Positions 8,996 through 11,163 of a stretch of DNA of 11,163 bases are shown here, piece after piece. The stretch spans positions 1-11,163 of the forward strand of contig CAAEBW010000082.1 of the NCBI GenBank assembly GCA_900754145.1. Reading direction: 5' to 3'. Position numbers and translations under genes: made by a program. The DNA is from Clostridia bacterium. Its GTDB lineage: Bacteria > Bacillota > Clostridia > Oscillospirales > Acutalibacteraceae. Each line of letters begins with the position of its first letter. Position 1 is the stretch's first letter. The notes under the pieces were generated by a model that had not been told where the DNA came from, searched no databases, and was given only the letters and a program-made list of their open reading frames with translations.

Positions 8996-9015
8996 GTAAA
9001 TCCGTTAGGATTTAC
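8996..9015. repeat. Hairpin in the inverted-repeat element (GTAAATCC/GGATTTAC)
   Basis: A perfect 8-bp stem with a 4-nt loop, GTTA on the plus strand, stands one base from the previous hairpin. There is no terminator-like U-tract. Confidence 0.6.
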
Positions 9016-9110
9016 TGCGTTTTTGTCTCGCACATCAAAAAATCCTTTATTTACAAAATTCTACGACCTTAAAGGTGCAGTTTTTTGTGTGGATTTTGGT
9101 GAAGCGGAGT

Positions 9111-9131
9111 CCATAAGGCTAACGCCTATGG
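9111..9131. repeat. Hairpin in the inverted-repeat element (CCATAAGGC/GCCTATGG)
   Basis: CCATA pairs with TATGG and GGC with GCC, with one bulged A and a TAAC loop on the plus strand. The flanking AAGGTGC (9070-9076) and GCACCTT (9150-9156) could form a longer enclosing stem. Confidence 0.45.
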
Positions 9132-9197
9132 GCGACAATGAGCCGAAAGGCACCTTAAAACCGCCCTTTAAGGCTGGTTCAGGTTTAAATGCTTTGG

Positions 9198-9785
9198 CTA
9201 ACTTTCGTATGTCCTTATAATATTCTCGGCAATTTCGCCGCGCTTTACGCAATTATCCATTGCGGTTTTTTCAATATATTTGTGCGCCTCTTCCTCGCTC
9301 ATATTAAGTCGGTCAATAAGCAGCCACTTAGCTCGGTTGACAAGCCTTATTTCTTTCATTTTAGCCTCAAGCTTTACTGCCTTTCTTTCAAAGGCGGCAA
9401 GACGGTTGTGGGTCGCAACCAAAAGCCTTATCGCCTGTGTAATCGACTGCCTTGAGCCCGGGCGCGGAAAGGTTAAAACCCCGTAATCCTCGACCTTACA
9501 GCTGACCTGCTCGAAAAGCTCGTTTTTAACAAAGAGAAGTACCCCTACCGAGCTGTCCTCACAGAGCTGCTCTGCAAAATCTATTCCGAAATCGTCTGGC
9601 AAAGGGGTGTTTATTATCACAATATCAAACTGCTTTTCAAGCTGCATCCGCTTTGCCTCGGAAACGCTTTTAGCCGACGCTATCGGCGCGAACGAGCCGC
9701 CGCTTAGAATATCGCGCAGATAATCCTCCGCCTTCTCAGAAGCCGACACAATAAGCACGCTTAAATCGTCTTTCTCTCTGTACAC
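9198..9785 (-). CDS. ANTAR-domain regulator with degenerate receiver domain
   Basis: The 195-residue product has a CheY-like fold at about residues 8-120 and a C-terminal ANTAR RNA-binding domain at about 130-190, joined by a helical coiled-coil stretch. ANTAR proteins (AmiR, NasR, EutV family) bind paired RNA stem-loops in leaders and prevent premature termination. The ANTAR part keeps the usual pattern: RAKWLLIDRLNMSEEEAHKYIEKTAMD. The receiver looks incapable of phosphorylation: the acceptor Asp is Asn59 in IVIINTPLPDD, and the acidic pair after strand 1 is replaced by SAS. The start is GTG at 9785 with AAGGGGG seven bases upstream. It lies 40 bp downstream of glnA with no terminator between, so the two are probably co-transcribed and the protein likely controls nitrogen genes such as glnA. 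Its TAG stop is formed with the end of the adjacent repeat element, so the final residues may have been altered. Confidence 0.87.
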   Translation of the reverse strand: MYREKDDLSVLIVSASEKAEDYLRDILSGGSFAPIASAKSVSEAKRMQLEKQFDIVIINTPLPDDFGIDFAEQLCEDSSVGVLLFVKNELFEQVSCKVEDYGVLTFPRPGSRQSITQAIRLLVATHNRLAAFERKAVKLEAKMKEIRLVNRAKWLLIDRLNMSEEEAHKYIEKTAMDNCVKRGEIAENIIRTYES

Positions 9786-9825
9786 CCGTTCGCCCCCTTA
9801 AATATTTATCCTTACATTCTATGCA

Positions 9826-11028
9826 CTAAAGTATATCGGTATATCCCTCGGGCAAAACCGATTTAATAAATTCGCTGTGCTTTGCGATACTTTTTGCCTT
9901 TTCGACCGTATCGGGCAGGCTGACAAGCCCTTCGGTCACATCGCTTTCCGCCGTAAACAGATTTGCGTTATTAGGCTCGCCCGCTGTAAGCCCCCTTTTT
10001 ATTCCGTCAAGCCCCGCGTAGATAATAAGCGCGTATGCGATATACGGATTTGCGCAGGGGTCGGGAGAACGAAGCTCAATACGCTTTTTCTCGGAGGATT
10101 TCACCGCGGGAATCCTTATTAACTGAGAGCGGTTTTCGGGCGACCAGGTAACATATTTAGGCGCTTTTTTCTCCCCCAAACGCTTGTACGATTCCTTGAC
10201 AGGGTTTAAAAAAGCCGTCATTTCAACCGCGTGATCGAGTATTCCCGCCATAAAGCTGTCTATAGGGTCTTTTCCGTCATCGGTTTTAATCGAAACATTT
10301 ATATGCAGTCCGTTGCCGCTTTCGTGCATTAAGGGCTTGGGCGAAAAATCGGCAAAAAGCCCGTTTCTTCTGGCAATAGTCTGCACTACCGATTTAAAGG
10401 TAACCGCGTTGTCCGCGGCGCTCAGTGCCCCGCTGTAACGAAAATCTATCTCGTTCTGCCCGGGTCCCTCCTCGTGGTGGGAGCTTTCGGGAGAAATGCC
10501 CATTTCAAGCAGATTAAAGCAGATTTCACGGCGTACATTCTCTCCCTTATCGTCGGGGGCTATATCCATATAACCCGCCTTGTCGAAGGTCTCACCCGTC
10601 GGGTTGCCGTTGTCGTCAAGCTTAAAGAGGTAAAACTCAAACTCCGCGCCGAAATAGCAGGATATTCCCGCTTTTTTTGCGGTCTCTATCGCGTTCTTTA
10701 ATATATATCTGCCGTCCTTTTCATATCTTCTGCCGTCGGGGTACTTAATATCGCAGAACATTCTTATAACCCTGCCGTTAGACGGTCTCCAGGGCAGTAC
10801 AGATAAGGTGGACGGGTCGGGGTGAAGAAATAAATCCGATTTCACCACATCGCCGAAGCCTGCAATCGCCGACGCGTCAAAGGAAATGCCCTCTGTAAAG
10901 GCGCGCTTTAATTCCAGCGGCATTATCGATATATTTTTCTGCCTGCCGTGCGCGTCGCAGAAAGCAAGCCTTATAAATTTGACGTCCTCCTCCTCGACAA
11001 AGGTCATAACCTCATCGTATGAATACAT
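9826..11028 (-). CDS. glnA: Glutamine synthetase family protein, short divergent type I form
   Basis: The family joins glutamate and ammonia with ATP to make glutamine, usually as a cytoplasmic dodecamer. Conserved landmarks are present: FDASAIAGF (50-58), metal ligands Glu129/Glu131 in GAEFEF, HHEEGPGQNEIDF with Glu186 and Glu193, His242 in GNGLHIN, Arg283, NRSQLIRIP (299-307), and Glu318/Arg320 in RIELRSPDP. Three points are odd. The flap glutamate of the GYEAP loop is absent (here GEKKAP, Lys288 at that position). The loop Asn before the His motif is Ser237. The protein ends at 400 residues, lacking the roughly 35-40 residue tail of about 444-residue relatives. No frameshift explains the missing tail. 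The start ATG follows AAGGAGG by seven bases. It precedes an ANTAR regulator gene, which supports a nitrogen-related role. True glutamine synthetase activity is likely but not certain; a gamma-glutamyl ligase acting on another amine is possible. Confidence 0.86.
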   Translation of the reverse strand: MYSYDEVMTFVEEEDVKFIRLAFCDAHGRQKNISIMPLELKRAFTEGISFDASAIAGFGDVVKSDLFLHPDPSTLSVLPWRPSNGRVIRMFCDIKYPDGRRYEKDGRYILKNAIETAKKAGISCYFGAEFEFYLFKLDDNGNPTGETFDKAGYMDIAPDDKGENVRREICFNLLEMGISPESSHHEEGPGQNEIDFRYSGALSAADNAVTFKSVVQTIARRNGLFADFSPKPLMHESGNGLHINVSIKTDDGKDPIDSFMAGILDHAVEMTAFLNPVKESYKRLGEKKAPKYVTWSPENRSQLIRIPAVKSSEKKRIELRSPDPCANPYIAYALIIYAGLDGIKRGLTAGEPNNANLFTAESDVTEGLVSLPDTVEKAKSIAKHSEFIKSVLPEGYTDIL

Positions 11029-11060
11029 TGCCGTACCTCCTTGTGTTTTACGCTTAACAT

Positions 11061-11117
11061 AAAAACGTCCGCCGATGCCTTAAAGGGGACAAAAGCCCCC
11101 TTGGCATCACCGAACGT
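11061..11117 (-). terminator. Attenuator-like terminator hairpin in the glnA leader
   Basis: On the minus strand a long hairpin spans 11117 to 11065. The lower stem has 15 positions with one mismatch (ACGTTCG...GATGCC against GGCATC...GGACGT, with two G-U pairs). A 3-nt bulge separates it from an 8-bp upper stem AAGGGGGC/GTCCCCTT with a TTTT loop. Five U follow (11065-11061). It lies about 33 bp upstream of the glnA start, so it would stop transcription before the gene unless relieved. ANTAR proteins act on leaders of this kind, and one is encoded in this operon, but I did not recognise the paired six-base-loop hairpins of a classical ANTAR target. Confidence 0.7.
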
Positions 11118-11150
11118 CATTGCTCAATGTATATTAATTTTACAATTTAT

Positions 11151-11156
11151 ATTATA
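11151..11156 (-). promoter_or_regulatory. Possible -10 box of the glnA operon at the window edge
   Basis: TATAAT reads on the minus strand at 11151-11156 in a very A/T-rich stretch. Its -35 would lie outside the window, so this is only a candidate. If right, the leader is about 115 nt and includes the whole attenuator hairpin. Confidence 0.25.
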
Positions 11157-11163
11157 ATTATAA

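Noticed and set aside
9023..9220. 65-codon plus-strand open frame, starting TTG, across the inverted-repeat element
   Set aside because: It runs through the terminal repeat and into the antisense of the ANTAR gene, has no ribosome binding site that I can see, and no recognisable domain. The open frame follows from the repeat sequence.
9061..9252. 63-codon minus-strand open frame overlapping the ANTAR 3' end
   Set aside because: It begins inside the ANTAR gene in another frame and continues into the element; no supported start and no family resemblance.

Overview
The window looks like chromosomal DNA of a low-to-mid GC Gram-positive anaerobe, most likely a gut-type clostridium of the Oscillospiraceae/Ruminococcaceae. 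The reasons are AAGGAGG-type ribosome binding sites, the gene order peptidyl-tRNA hydrolase, mfd, foldase lipoprotein, a glutamine synthetase paired with an ANTAR regulator, and small palindromic repeats ending in CCCTAC. The taxon is inferred; no rRNA is present to confirm it.

Layout from left to right: (1) the 5' part of a class B penicillin-binding protein gene, cut by the left edge; (2) a foldase-type lipoprotein gene with its own sigma-A-like promoter; (3) mfd, the transcription-repair coupling factor; (4) pth, one base upstream of mfd; (5) a divergent plus-strand PAP2-family phosphatase gene; (6) a 387-bp non-coding stretch holding a bidirectional terminator and a dense block of palindromes and heptamer repeats; (7) pyrG, CTP synthase; (8) a 274-bp non-coding element bounded by 26-bp inverted repeats; (9) an ANTAR regulator with a degenerate receiver; (10) a short, divergent glutamine synthetase behind a long attenuator-like hairpin. 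Every gene except the PAP2 gene is on the minus strand.

The genes form three functional groups. glnA and the ANTAR gene are 40 bp apart and probably co-transcribed; the regulator belongs to an RNA-binding antiterminator family and a terminator-like hairpin precedes glnA, so autoregulation of the operon by antitermination is a reasonable hypothesis. pth and mfd are tightly coupled housekeeping genes for translation and DNA repair. The foldase lipoprotein and the PBP serve the cell envelope; a hairpin between them buries the Shine-Dalgarno of the PBP gene.

Most of the coding content is ordinary. The points worth a second look are non-coding: the hairpin over the PBP start, the composite repeat block downstream of pyrG with compensatory base changes, the inverted-repeat element that supplies the stop codon of the ANTAR gene, and the glnA leader. 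On the protein side, the glutamine synthetase has lost the usual flap glutamate and C-terminal tail, and the regulator has lost its phospho-acceptor aspartate.
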